Shown: positions 44,442 to 55,640 of the stretch, piece by piece
Numbering within the stretch: position 1 is the stretch's first letter
Layout: each line of letters starts with the position of its first letter
Assembly: GCF_019649055.1 (NCBI RefSeq)
Contig: NW_026570285.1
Span: 372,001-436,000, forward strand
Reading direction: 5' to 3'
Source: Paramacrobiotus metropolitanus
Lineage: Eukaryota; Tardigrada; Eutardigrada; Parachela; Macrobiotidae
DNA length: 64,000 bases
Notes under the pieces: generated by a model
What the model saw: only the letters and a program-made list of their open reading frames with translations
Database searches by the model: none
Told to the model about the DNA's origin: nothing
Program-made: the position numbers and the translations under genes

Positions 44442-47359
44442 AGATTCACGAGTACCGAGGGCGGTTGGCCACTTAAATACTGATTCCCCCCTAGGGGTGC
44501 AAGTAAAATTTATTAAAAATTGATAGGTTAAGATTACCTATACGTTACGGAGCTACGCGTACGTCATCTTTATCTGCCGGCTACCGGTATACCTATACAT
44601 GCATGCAGAAAAACTAAAACCGATTAAAAGTAAATTTAGGATTTATTTCCACTTTAGGGTGCTACGCATACATTATCTATGTGCCCTTGTTTCCATATGC
44701 GTGCGTACGTACAGCAGCAATTTGAATAAATGTAAAAACTAAAATACGAATATATAAGTAATCATGGTGTACTGGTCATAAAAGAAAAACTAAAACGATA
44801 AAAGTCGTGCTGTACATAGATACCGTTTTCCGGGTATACAGAAGGGAGAAATCAAAGTTACGGTAACGCAATTTAGCCACCGTACCGGAGTATACTCGCC
44901 GCGCTAACCGGCGGCAGGCCTGCCACACAGCTTTTCTGCCTCTTTACACTGCTGATGAAGTGTTCAGTGTTTACATATTTCTGTGTATTGCAGTTATCAA
45001 TGTTTTTCAACTGAATAATATTATTACTAATAATTAGTTGAATTGCTAATAGATTTATATATGGCCATAAGGATTTCTATATGGTGATACTTACTATTGC
45101 TATACGCAAATGTCAGTACCATGCGTGTAAATATTCACATGTTATGTGCAATGGCAAACCTTAAATTTAGGCAAAATGTTTAAAGTTAAAAAACCGTGGG
45201 CACTACAGCGTGTTGTTATTATTAGTAGTGGTTATTTTGGAATTGACTGCTACACGCAAACATAAGTTCTATACATTCAGATACTTGTACGTTATCTTTA
45301 AATGCCAAAACTTAGAACTACGTAAAAAATTAATGATAAAAATCATGGACATTATAATATGATTGTTATTATTAGCTATGCTGCCTATTTCTATCGCCAA
45401 ATAATTATTTTTAATTTTTTAGCTCTAACTGCGTTGTTTCAAAATCACATACCCCGAAAAAAGATTGCCTTACCCTTTTAATATTTGGTCAAAAGTTATA
45501 ACTAAAAGAAAGAAGTTCAATGTTACATATGTAATTTGCAGTGTCTACCAATCACTTTGGCCGTTTTCATTTCGGCTGCAATTTACTTCGACCGCAGTAC
45601 ATTTCGGCGGAAATAAGGTTTACCGAAACTTAATCAGCATCTTGTCAGTTGTAATCAGGTCATTGTCACCTTAATAAACAAAAAATTTTTGGAGTGTATT
45701 TTGATGTTCTGGTGAAATAAATGGCATGAACGTGCATGTCAGCCGTACAATTTTGTTAGCGAAGGGGTGGTGGAATTTGTTCCTTCATCAAGCCTTATGA
45801 ACAAAATTTTCCGGCAAGTCGAATTATATTGGTCAGCGAGACTTACGTACTGCAGCATTGTGAACTTTTATAGTTCTACCGGCTGCAGTTTTTTAATGAA
45901 AACACGAGTTATGTTTGGCTCATAAGGCCTGTAATAAAAACTGATTACGTGGCAGACATTCGAATCGATATATATAATTATTATCACTAACGCTAACGTT
46001 ATTTTTCCTAATACAGATGCTAGCCCTAATACAAAACGTTATTGTTCCTAATATTACTTCCTAATATTATTACTATTATTCACCATTGAAATTTTTGGAT
46101 TATTTATTTCTAATTTTGTCATAACGCCGAAACCTTATTTGCACTTCTATGTCCTGATAGACCATTACGTGCGAGAGTTGATGACACAGTGCACGTTAAC
46201 GATGCATGAGCAGTACATATTATGCTTCTCATATTACGTAACGGTCTATAACAATTAGCAAGTGAGCAAAAACTGAAGTTAACTTAACCTCGAGTGAAAT
46301 AACGAATTAAAGTGTATGAATTGACACTATTACAAAGGCTGGCCCAACAATCCTGATTGGTCAATTAATTCGTAGTTTTGCTTTGTCAATGCCGCTTTAC
46401 AATAGCGCAGACAGAGGCTGCAGTCAGTCCTACTAGCACTGGCTTGGTGCATAAACCTTCTAAGAAAGTTAACCCGGTCTGTACGCCAGCACGTGTGACG
46501 TACGTTACAGCGGGTGGCTAGTGAAGTTTCAATCGAGCCTTTAAAACGTATTGTGCTATGTTAGCACAATATGGGTAAACGAGAATGCGCTTACGCATTT
46601 TATATCGCATAGTAGTCAAGTTTAGGAAGTTAGTACATATTAATGTAGAACCAAAATAACAAGTCTAAAATCTACAGATAAGTTTCAAATAATTAAAATT
46701 TACGTAATGCGTTAGCAAAAATTTGGTTACGTATAGCATGTGTGCAATGCTTGAAAGCCAATATGTGATGGCCTGTCGGCATTAGCCCCAGATAACAGTG
46801 ACGAACATGTTCAGATGAAATAAGGAGAAAGTCAATTAGTAAGAAGCTTCAGAACTGCGGACATTAAGTAAGCGTACTGTGCCACAATAATAAAAAATAA
46901 AATGTCAACGCATACGAGAGCAAAAGTGCAAGTACGTATTTATGCCTTAACTGTTTCGTGAGAATATTTCTAGATCACCAAGAAACCTAACCCTGAAGTG
47001 AAACCTAACATAGAGCTGAAAGTCTAGAGATTGATTTGCAAAATTAATTGACCCAATCTGTTACGTTATCAACGTGTTTAAAGCAGTGGGCGGGTGCGAT
47101 GCTTAAGCACAAATACGAATGATTATATGCGAATCATTCCATTATTATGCATTCCACATGCGACTCTGAGTTTTAACTGTTTTGCTTAAAATAAAAAATT
47201 GGGCGTAAGTAATTGTGTTTGCAGTCTGTGTATATTCTCGGAATAGTACATAAAGCGGTAATTTTAATTTTAAGTACCGTGCGCTTGCATGGTTTAATAT
47301 TTTATAAGGAGGGTGTAGTTCGCATCCGAAGTGTACTTTGCTTACCCAGTCCAGGTTGT
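44442..47359. other. Non-coding flank of the palindrome
   Basis: No gene was recognised. A segment at about 44858-44945 (gttacggtaac...cgcgctaaccggcggcagg) is a diverged copy of 51500-51585 in the left arm, so the palindrome shares repeats with this flank. Whether the left arm begins inside this stretch cannot be told, because the right arm runs out of the window. Confidence 0.5.
44858..44945 (+). repeat. Dispersed repeat shared with the palindrome arms
   Basis: Shares gttacggtaac, agccaccgtaccgg, cgcgctaaccgg and ggcaggcctgcca with 51500-51585. The mirror copy in the right arm is at about 58838-58923. Confidence 0.75.
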
Positions 47360-48460
47360 AATTACGCTATATGGAAGACTGCATGTTGGTGTTTTGCAAT
47401 AATCAATTTCTTTGAATAGTAAATCACTGACGTTTTTTTGAGGGTTACGTCAAGTCCAGAAAAGACTTCAGTCGATTTTCTATTGCATTATTGGATAGCA
47501 GTCCATCACCAAAATATCTGTCTCTAAATTTTTCTCATTTAGGCGCCAAATGGTGAGTGTGGTCATTATTACAGGATGAACCAGCCTTATAAAAATTCTG
47601 CACTTGAAACAGAAAATTACTTTTCGGGCTGTCCTTTTTCTTGTAGACACATTTTTGAAAAAAATCATTCCCTAATAAAGAATGCATTCGAGCTGATTAC
47701 GCAATCGAGGTTATTAACGCAACAGCACTTACATACTACAATAATATAAATATAAATATTGTTCAACTATATCGCAATAAACAAAACTATAATTAAGAAG
47801 CCCGTAGAAACGATTAAACGGTTTTCTGGCGTGACAAATTTGCTGCGCATAGTAGTTGTGTATGAGCACGGTGGGTGAGCAGCCCGTGTTCACACATCGG
47901 GAATTGGTAAACGTTCATAGTTGCAATTGCGTTAAAGGGGCATTACGTTATAGTTTAGCGTAATGTTGAAATACCAAACTAAAAACACACCAATAAATCC
48001 AAACAACAAATAAGCGTATCGGGCTGTATTATCATAAAAGTTAAAAAGTAATGCACGTGTAAGTTGCGTGAACAAAGCGTGTTTACATTTGTGACATTTT
48101 ATAATTATCAACAGCGATAATGGCCAGTTCCTAAATTACTAACGCACATTTACTAAGCGTTTCTTGAAATGAAGACCTGCAGAGGAACGTAACTATACCA
48201 TCGCATTTTTTACATTTCCCTAATTTGGTTCAAGTGCATGCTGTCTTTGCAGTTCTTACTGCATTTACGAAAGAGGTGCACCTAACTTACACTCATTCTT
48301 TTATAAACCTACTTGTATGTTTACCGTTAAGAAACCGTAAAGTACTCTGGTATATTCCCACTAAACCTGAAAAAGTATTGCACGTGCAGGATGCGTGACC
48401 ATAAATACGTGCTGGTACATATGATATTTGGTAATGGCAAAGCTTAAAGGATTCACGGTA

Positions 48461-48919
48461 CAGTAAAACCCTTTTACTACATACACCCTCCGTTCTTAGC
48501 TCCCCGAATGCTGTAAAGAGGTGTATGTTACATAGCGGCACCGCCCTTAGGGGCGGTTATTATATACCCCCAAGGGGGGTAGGCCATATATTGATCAATA
48601 GTAACTAAGAGCGGTGACGCTGTTTTGCTGTTTCGTACTGTCAGGTTCAGTACCGATCAGATTTAAAACAGAAACCGGAACTTTCTTCGAAATTTTAATG
48701 CGCTTATTCGGCCAGCTGTATGTTACGCAGGGGGTTGGCGGTATGTTAATTACTGTCAGCCGTTCCACACAAGGTGTATGTTATACTTATAGACAGGTGA
48801 ATGTTGTATAGAGAACTGCCCCTATTTTATAATCCACGGGACAGTCCGGTTCCCAACCGCATGTATATAATAAAGAGGTGAATGTTGTATAAGGGTGTAT
48901 GTAACGAGGGGTTTTACTG
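48461..48919. mobile_element. Pogo/Tigger-like MITE, left arm copy
   Basis: A 459-bp element with inverted termini CAGTAAAACCC.. flanked by TA on both sides. Internal phrases aaagaggtgtatgtt, gacaggtgaatgttgtat and aaagaggtgaatgttgtata repeat the terminal motif. A short palindrome, accgccc-ttag-gggcggt, lies near 48541. There is no transposase. Confidence 0.75.
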
Positions 48920-49724
48920 TACAAATAATCTGTTTCTTAACGAAAGCACTGTTATAAATATAATGCTTCCTCATTTCTTTTAAATATAGCTTTTAACTTT
49001 TGCTAACGGAACGGCTGACTTGAACTTGATCACAAAAGACAAGAACTTAAAGTGTTAGTTTAAATAATTATCAAAATTAAAATGTTTAATTCCAGCATCA
49101 AATTATTTTAGACATTAATGTGAATAGAGATACAAAAAAGTAGTGAGCTTTTTCTATTGAGTTCTGTACATAACTTGATTACATGGAATAAAAGCAGGAG
49201 TGTGGGCTTTTTGCGTATTTCTTCAAATGGTTATGTTAATGTACTACAGATACATAGTACTATATACGTGCTATGAATGTTGATTTTAAGCGTTCAACCA
49301 TTTCAAGAGTAGGAAAGTTTTAAACGCAATTTGCACTGCGTGCTGCACAAAATTTAAATACCTACCATGTAAAAGACGAGGAATGAGAAATGTAATTACT
49401 TTCGCAGATTGTAATAGTTATTACAATCTACTCAGATTGTTAATAATAAGATCGCGCTGAGTTAGATTTACAGCTTAGGACGAAATGGTCGCATAACCCC
49501 ATACCCGGCATTCTGTACGCATGCGGTGCAGTGCTTTTGTACGAACCGGATATTGTGAACTCAATCGTACAGTGCACTGCGCTGTAGTTGCTTTTAATTC
49601 ATTTTTTACTAAAAGTTGAATCAGCTCGTGTATAATGGACGGAAAAAAAAGGTTTCTATTTTCTCGTAAAATGTTGGACATTTCAGTTACGTAGTGGTCA
49701 CAAATACTAAACTAATAAAAAGCA

Positions 49725-49830
49725 TTTACTTACCTATAACACAAAGGTTTTCTCAGCTGTACAGTACAAGAAAAACATAGCAGCGTACACAGCAGTCGCG
49801 TATATAACATCCGCAGACAAATTTCAAATG
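49725..49830. repeat. Arm repeat module, copy 1
   Basis: Contains acttacctataac, ctgtacagtacaag, acatagcagcg and taacatccgcagacaaattt. Related copies are at about 52283-52400 and 54345-54470, spaced by roughly 2-2.5 kb. Confidence 0.6.
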
Positions 49831-50875
49831 CTGGATTGCATTTTCCAGTAATATGGTATAAAAATCGTCGTCAACGTTAACATAAAATTTCGCTCAGGTG
49901 CGCCGAACATATTTTCTAACAGATGTAGAGCAATTTGTATTTGACTCTTAACTTTCTTAGAAGAAAAAAGACTCATGAAGTGAAATATTGTTTATTTAAA
50001 GCAAACGTCTGATAAATCGTTTTAGCGCTGCGTGTAAAGTAAGCTTGGCAGGGCAATATCGGAAGCCTGCCAAGCACATCCTAAAACTAATTTTTGGTGT
50101 GGCTCGTTTTCGGTTCGTACTTGACGCGCTAATGAATTAGGCTGCGATCTGGCGGCACAGTGAACTGGTGTTTCTTAATGCTGGCTTAAAACTGTATAAA
50201 AGATCTCAGCTGCTTTGTGACCTTCGCATCTTTTATATTCAGAACAGTGGTAACTTCCTCAAAGCGCTGAATGAGCAATAATTCGAGTTGAGATGCTTTA
50301 AGAGCATTGTTGTAGTGTGCAGTGCCCAGCAGGAAGAATACAAGTCAGTGTTGGATTTTTGCACGCTGTTACAATATTAGCAAGGCATAACACTACACTA
50401 CGTGGTAGCAGCGCTGTTTAATCAACCGCCTAGAAATGATGACCGCCAGTCGTAATTGGAAGAGCAAACAAAGCTGTCTTCCGTCCGTTTCTGCACATAT
50501 ACTCAGCCAGCCGCGTGCACCTGTGCGACTGCTCGATGTCCACTGCCGCTACGTCAAAACTTCCCTGGTCAGCGCTAGTGCTGCGCATCGGCCGTTCACA
50601 GTTGCACACAGTGAAACGGACGGAGGGCAGCGATGTTTACCTACTTCGTTAAGGATTGGAGCGTACATCGGTTGCAGGTTGAAAAAGTACAGAGAAAGAA
50701 TTTCATTGCTATCACGTAGTGTGTATTTTGCCATGGTATTAGTCAGAATCTGCACAGATATTCAAAAGTGCTTGAAACTTAGTGCTTCAAACTTACAAGT
50801 CTGCAGAATTAAATAAACGGATTACGCAATGATATGGGCGAAGTTAATAAAATGCGCACGTGTACAATTTGGAAA

Positions 50876-50882
50876 TACTGTA
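50876..50882. other. Transposon excision footprint TACTGTA
   Basis: The left arm reads ggaaaTACTGTAtatg where the right arm carries a 938-bp element between two TA dinucleotides. The three bases CTG equal the last three bases of the element. Excision of a Tc1/mariner transposon leaves TA plus three terminal bases plus TA. Confidence 0.85.
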
Positions 50883-51078
50883 TATGTGCTTGCAAATCCG
50901 ATATTACGTAACAGGCAGGAACAACTAACACGTAAGCATACCCCGGGATAAAGATAGACAATAAATGGTAAATACTCGTATTCGAATAAATTTGCAAAAT
51001 TAAATAAACATTGCACTATGTCAATATCTATGGATTTTAGAATAAATTTTAAAAAAATGTTGGATTGTTGCGTCTAAT

Positions 51079-51405
51079 ATGTTTAATAATTTTAAGCATA
51101 TAAATAAATCATTAAAAGACGAAAGTGCACCGGGCCCAGAAATTTCCTCCCCCATGCTATTGGTAAAATCACTCCCCTCCCCCGGAAAAATTCACCGGGA
51201 ACCCACTGGAATAAAAAACAAAAATAAATTGAATGAAATTTCGTTATGGTGTACTACTTATAAAATAACAAAACTGAAAAATAATAATTGTACTGCAAAT
51301 ATTCAGCGTGGGAACGCTGCTTCTGTTCTGGGAACGGTAGGTGTTCTAAACAGCTTGCAGAATTGTTCTTTTTGTTCTAAATTGGTTTATCAAGTTCAAG
51401 TGTAA
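51079..51405 (+). other. 108-residue frame with IQRGNA motif in the left arm
   Basis: Contains NIQRGNAASVLGTVGVL near its end, resembling the fragment at 20575-20787. The rest is unlike a protein (Lys/Asn-rich). The mirror frame in the right arm (59018-59344, minus) differs at two residues. Probably a fossil of the same retroelement family. Confidence 0.3.
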
Positions 51406-52282
51406 ATTAAGAAAGGTATTGTATGATGTAGATCAGTATAAGACTACGAGCTAGAACAGTCATATTATATCGTAGTGCTACCCGGTATGCTGTGGTGGTA
51501 AGTCAACGTTACGGTAACCTGACATAGCCACCGTACCGGTGTATACTGGGCGCGCTAACCGGTGGCAGGCCTGCCAGCCAGCTTAATTCAGCGTGCATTC
51601 AGTGCATATAACGCATTGGCAGGACGACCGCACATCCATACTTTTGTTTCTTGTCTACTTTTCTCTGCTAATGGGCTGTACTCTATGCTTACACAGTACA
51701 TATAAAAAAATCAATGTAAATTGTAGCACAAAAGTTGATTACATTTTTGAAAATGCTCCAAATTTTTATTTTCCTAGCTTATGTGGACTTATGTGACTTA
51801 TGACGTACCTATCTGGAAGCAATAACTTGCCGGTAACAGCTCAGAACTAGGTAGTGTCCGTATAATACTTAAATACTATCTAGAACAGAAAATGCCTTAC
51901 ACATGCACGGTACAAAACCTGATTTCTGATAGGGATCCAGTTAGATGGAAGTGATATTCTGCACTATTTATTTGAACATTTTTCCATCATGAGTTTTATT
52001 ATTTTATTTTTTTAATTGTAGCGTTAATACGTCAACATCATATGCAACCTGCGTCTTAATAGAAGAACCCGTATGGACAATTTGCAGTGCTTTCAGCTGC
52101 ATGTACTTTTAACCCGTGTTTAGTCAGCAAGTTGGAAACAAATACGAACGAAATACGGTTACCAACGTAAGCCAGTACGCACGTGTAGAAAAAATTGCGT
52201 GGGAATCTGACTTTTACCCATGTAGAAAGTTGCTCATTTTAACTGAGTGAAAGGTCACAATTACTGTGCTAATAAATATTGC

Positions 52283-52400
52283 TCACTTACCTATAACGCG
52301 TAAATGGTAATAAAAAAAAGGTTCTCTGAGTTGTACAGTGTAGGGTGACCTTCTCTTTCAGAAGCATAGCACATCCGCAGAGAGATTCCAAAGGCAACGA
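52283..52400. repeat. Arm repeat module, copy 2
   Basis: Contains acttacctataac, gagttgtacagtg, gtgacctt and agcatagcacatccgcagag. It is followed by a stretch (tatatagcctcgctggcc) that also has a diverged partner after copy 3. Confidence 0.6.
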
Positions 52401-54344
52401 TGTATTTATGGAAATGGCTACTATACAATTAATGCAAAAAACGATTTTTAAACTGCAAAGCGCTTGTTTATATAGCCTCGCTGGCCCCACTCATTTTTGT
52501 GGTTGCTCGTTACTTGGACTTTATACATCCACTGGATCCGCTACGCAGGCAATAACTGAGTGACAGTCATTATAATCCTGGTATAAATGTAGCCCTGTCC
52601 TTTTTGTACTGATTTCTCTATATTTTTATACTGATTTTAAAGTCACGAGTACAGTACAAAAAAGTTGATTATGAATTGCATCCAAATTGCTTAGTATCTA
52701 CAATAAGGACATTTTTTGATATGTAGTCTACCTGACAAAATCTTTAGTACGGTAAATACTTGGATGTTTAAATTTTTATTTATGCATAAAAGTGTACATA
52801 AGCACTTACATTTAAACTCTGCAAGTAGCTTCCGTTTAGTTCGCACTGATAATGTAAATGATTTACGATACGATAATCTGCTTCTTAACAGGGTCACAGC
52901 TGTGGAGTACATAATCGGCACATCGTTATTTGATGCAATGTTTGTGCGTGAGAAAAATGATAATAATCACACGCTTGTGCAGTTGCAATCATCCACAACT
53001 AAAGATTTATCCACAACCTTTGGCTCAGAATTATTGACATGATACATTCTTTTCCACGGTTGTATTCACATCACTACTGAAGCATTGTTCATAAAATATC
53101 GCCAATCTCTAAATTTTGTTTCCAGATAATACTAAACCGAGCCGATCGGTTTCTCATAAATTCAGTGCAACAGAAGGAAAAACAGTTGCGAAATTCATGT
53201 CGCTATTTCGATCCTCTGGAAACTGTGGATTTCCTGAAAATATGCAATATTTCTATTAATCTGATACGATGAATGACTACCTTTCCTGCTTTATTTCTGT
53301 ACGGTACTAAATCGTCTCTCGTTGCAGTTAAGGCTATTATTAATGGTGAGCAATTAATGGGGTCATCATAAGACATTAACCCTTTATTTAAAATCCTAAT
53401 GCAAATGTGGTCATATAATACTTGTATTCTGATAAAAAACCTGTACAGAATACTTATGCTACTAACAGTATATCAACTTTTAAGGCGTATTTACTTTGAA
53501 AACATTAGCAGGAACCAGATGCGATGAATAGTGCAGCAACATGATAATTGAGAGCTTTGTTTTATGTATTATAAAAAGGTTGATTGCGTGTTAATAGTTT
53601 TATTTGACACTTAGTATATAAACTCGTAAATTAACCGAATTTCCAATGTGAACCCTATTTAAAAACGCACACCCGTGGAAAGCGGCTAAATATTTTCCGT
53701 AAATTATGAACGTGAGTTGATTATACAGTACAACTAATTACCTTCGGTGCAAATGCAACTAATTACATCCTTCATTTTATTTATCCAGATGTTTAATATT
53801 CCAGTTGTAAAATAGGTGTATGCAGCTTCATAATACGGAATAGTAATTCTGGAGTTTCTGCTTTGTTCAAACAACCTAAAACAATATAGCAAATTCGGGA
53901 GAGCAATAGTTGAGCTGCAGTGATTTTACTTGCACTACTGATGAAGTTCGCGGTAATTGTTTTACTTAACAAGGGTGCTACACTTTACTTAATTAAATAT
54001 CAAAGGCCACTAAAGCTTGAAATACAAGCTAATAACTGCATCTGTTTTAACGAATTCTTGTCATCCGTTGTGATAATAGCTTTTGCCATTATATTGCGGT
54101 AGTGATTATAAGTTTTTAATTTTGTCAATTTACATTTATAGTTTGGTATTATCATATCTAGTTACACAGAAAAATTTTAAATTCGTTGCTTACAAAAGTT
54201 AAAAATAGCCTGAGATGCAATTTAGGTAAACTGGTAAAAGTTGTGGAAAGAGCAAAAATCTGAGTATTACGCCCATAATTATGTCCACATTTCGTGTTCA
54301 ATGAAAGGTCATGAATACACTGTAATTATTATTTTCTTCCCTGC

Positions 54345-54740
54345 ATGGTCGGTAACGGCATTCTGCTGATAACGAAAGGTCACCTGAGCTTTACAGTACA
54401 GGATGATCTTTCCCCTTTAGCAGCATAGCATAACATCCGCATCTGAATTTACCTAGAGATGTTATGCTATGCTACTGGAAAGGTCATCTTTACCTTTATG
54501 ACCGGTCTCCAGGATTATCCTTCCTTTCCAGTAGCATAGCATGGCATTTGTAGATAGTTTCCAGATCCCAGGTGACCTTTTCCTTCCAGCAACATAGCAT
54601 CACATCCGCAAATAGATTTCAAAGGCAATGTTAAGTCTATTCAAGTGACTACAGTTAACTAACGAGAAAAATGATTTTTTTAAACGAAACTTGCCCTTAA
54701 ATAGCCTTGTTGGCCTAGTCAGCTTGGAAGTGGTTAGGTA
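54345..54740. repeat. Arm repeat module, copy 3, expanded into hairpins
   Basis: The phrase agcatagcat with tttcc before it or ggaaa after it occurs four times in alternating orientation. A perfect 20-bp stem pairs 54464-54483 with 54523-54542. A second imperfect stem pairs about 54403-54443 with 54456-54488. It is followed by aaatagccttgttggcc, similar to the sequence after module 2. A mirror copy lies at about 55682-56077. Confidence 0.75.
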
Positions 54741-54781
54741 CAGGGATTCTATAAAGCGGAACCTTCATTATAATTTGCTTC

Positions 54782-55640
54782 GCCAGGATCAACTGAGCGG
54801 CATTGATTAAGTTCCGGGTACACGCCAAAAACAATACAGCAGCTCCAGACTTTAAAGTCGTAATAACATGCTTAAAAATTTGTATTTATAGCTGCACCTG
54901 CTATAGTAAATTCGGTAATTACTAAAGTGATAAAATAAACTTTGATCGTAGATAAACTACTGAATCGCGATACCATTTATTATGTTGGCTATGTCAACTG
55001 CATCTGTTCAATAATTTCTGGTCGTCCTGTAGGACTCGTTTTTTTGGACGCGTTTACGGTGAAGATTATGATTATTCGGGACAGCTAATAAAAAAATTTT
55101 AAATTTATTTTTCACTCGATATTATCAAATTTGAAGGTTAAAACTGTTTTTTTCAGCTTGAGGTATAATCTAAGTCATCTTATGAACAAATACGGTTTTG
55201 CCAATACACAATCCAGTTTTTCAGTGCACAATTAGCTGGCAGTCGTATTCTATTAAAGCGGTAATTTAACCATAAAATTTTTTGCAGGATAACTGAATTT
55301 GGTGACGATCACAAAGAACTTTCTACAATCAGAAGCATAAGGGAAGCAATTTAACTTTTCCGTAAACAACTTGAATTTTACGACAATTACTGTATTTCAA
55401 ATGCTTTTGTAGGAAGCCGCTGAAGTTGGTGGAATGTCAGCACAAAACCTTGGAAATCTGAAGAATTTACCACATTTTTTGAAACCCTGTTAGGTGACAC
55501 TGGTACTAACGCCTATATTCAGTTATGCGCCCAGATCAGCTCGTACTGTAGAAATAGAATTCCATGCTGTAACGACTACAAGGGGCGTAATTATTAGTAA
55601 AAAAACTGAACATAAAATGCTTTTGAGGCGCCCCTTTTTT
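54782..55640. other. Spacer of the giant palindrome
   Basis: 859 bp of unique AT-rich sequence between the arms. There is no recognisable gene or element. Arm identity ends cleanly at both sides (gcttc|gccagg on the left, ttttt|gaagc on the right). Confidence 0.85.

Larger units (their letters stand above)
47360..54781 (+). repeat. Giant palindrome, left arm
   Basis: At least 7.4 kb whose reverse complement is the right arm. Positions pair as x with 110423 minus x between 50882 and the inner edge, and with about 111358-111360 minus x outside 50876, where the right arm has an extra element. Differences are few: single substitutions (for example one residue change in the frame at 50436-50816 and two in 51079-51405) and 1-nt indels near 50220-50260. 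Open frames up to 126 residues occur but none resembles a known protein. The inner edge is at taatttgcttc (54781). The outer edge cannot be determined. Confidence 0.95.

Noticed and set aside
50436-50816. 126-residue frame in the left arm and its mirror at 60542-60922
   Set aside because: No recognisable domain. The conservation between arms is explained by the palindrome itself, not by coding constraint.
52716-53042. 108-residue frame conserved in both arms
   Set aside because: It lacks an ATG at its first codon, shows no known domain, and arm identity is just as high in non-coding parts.
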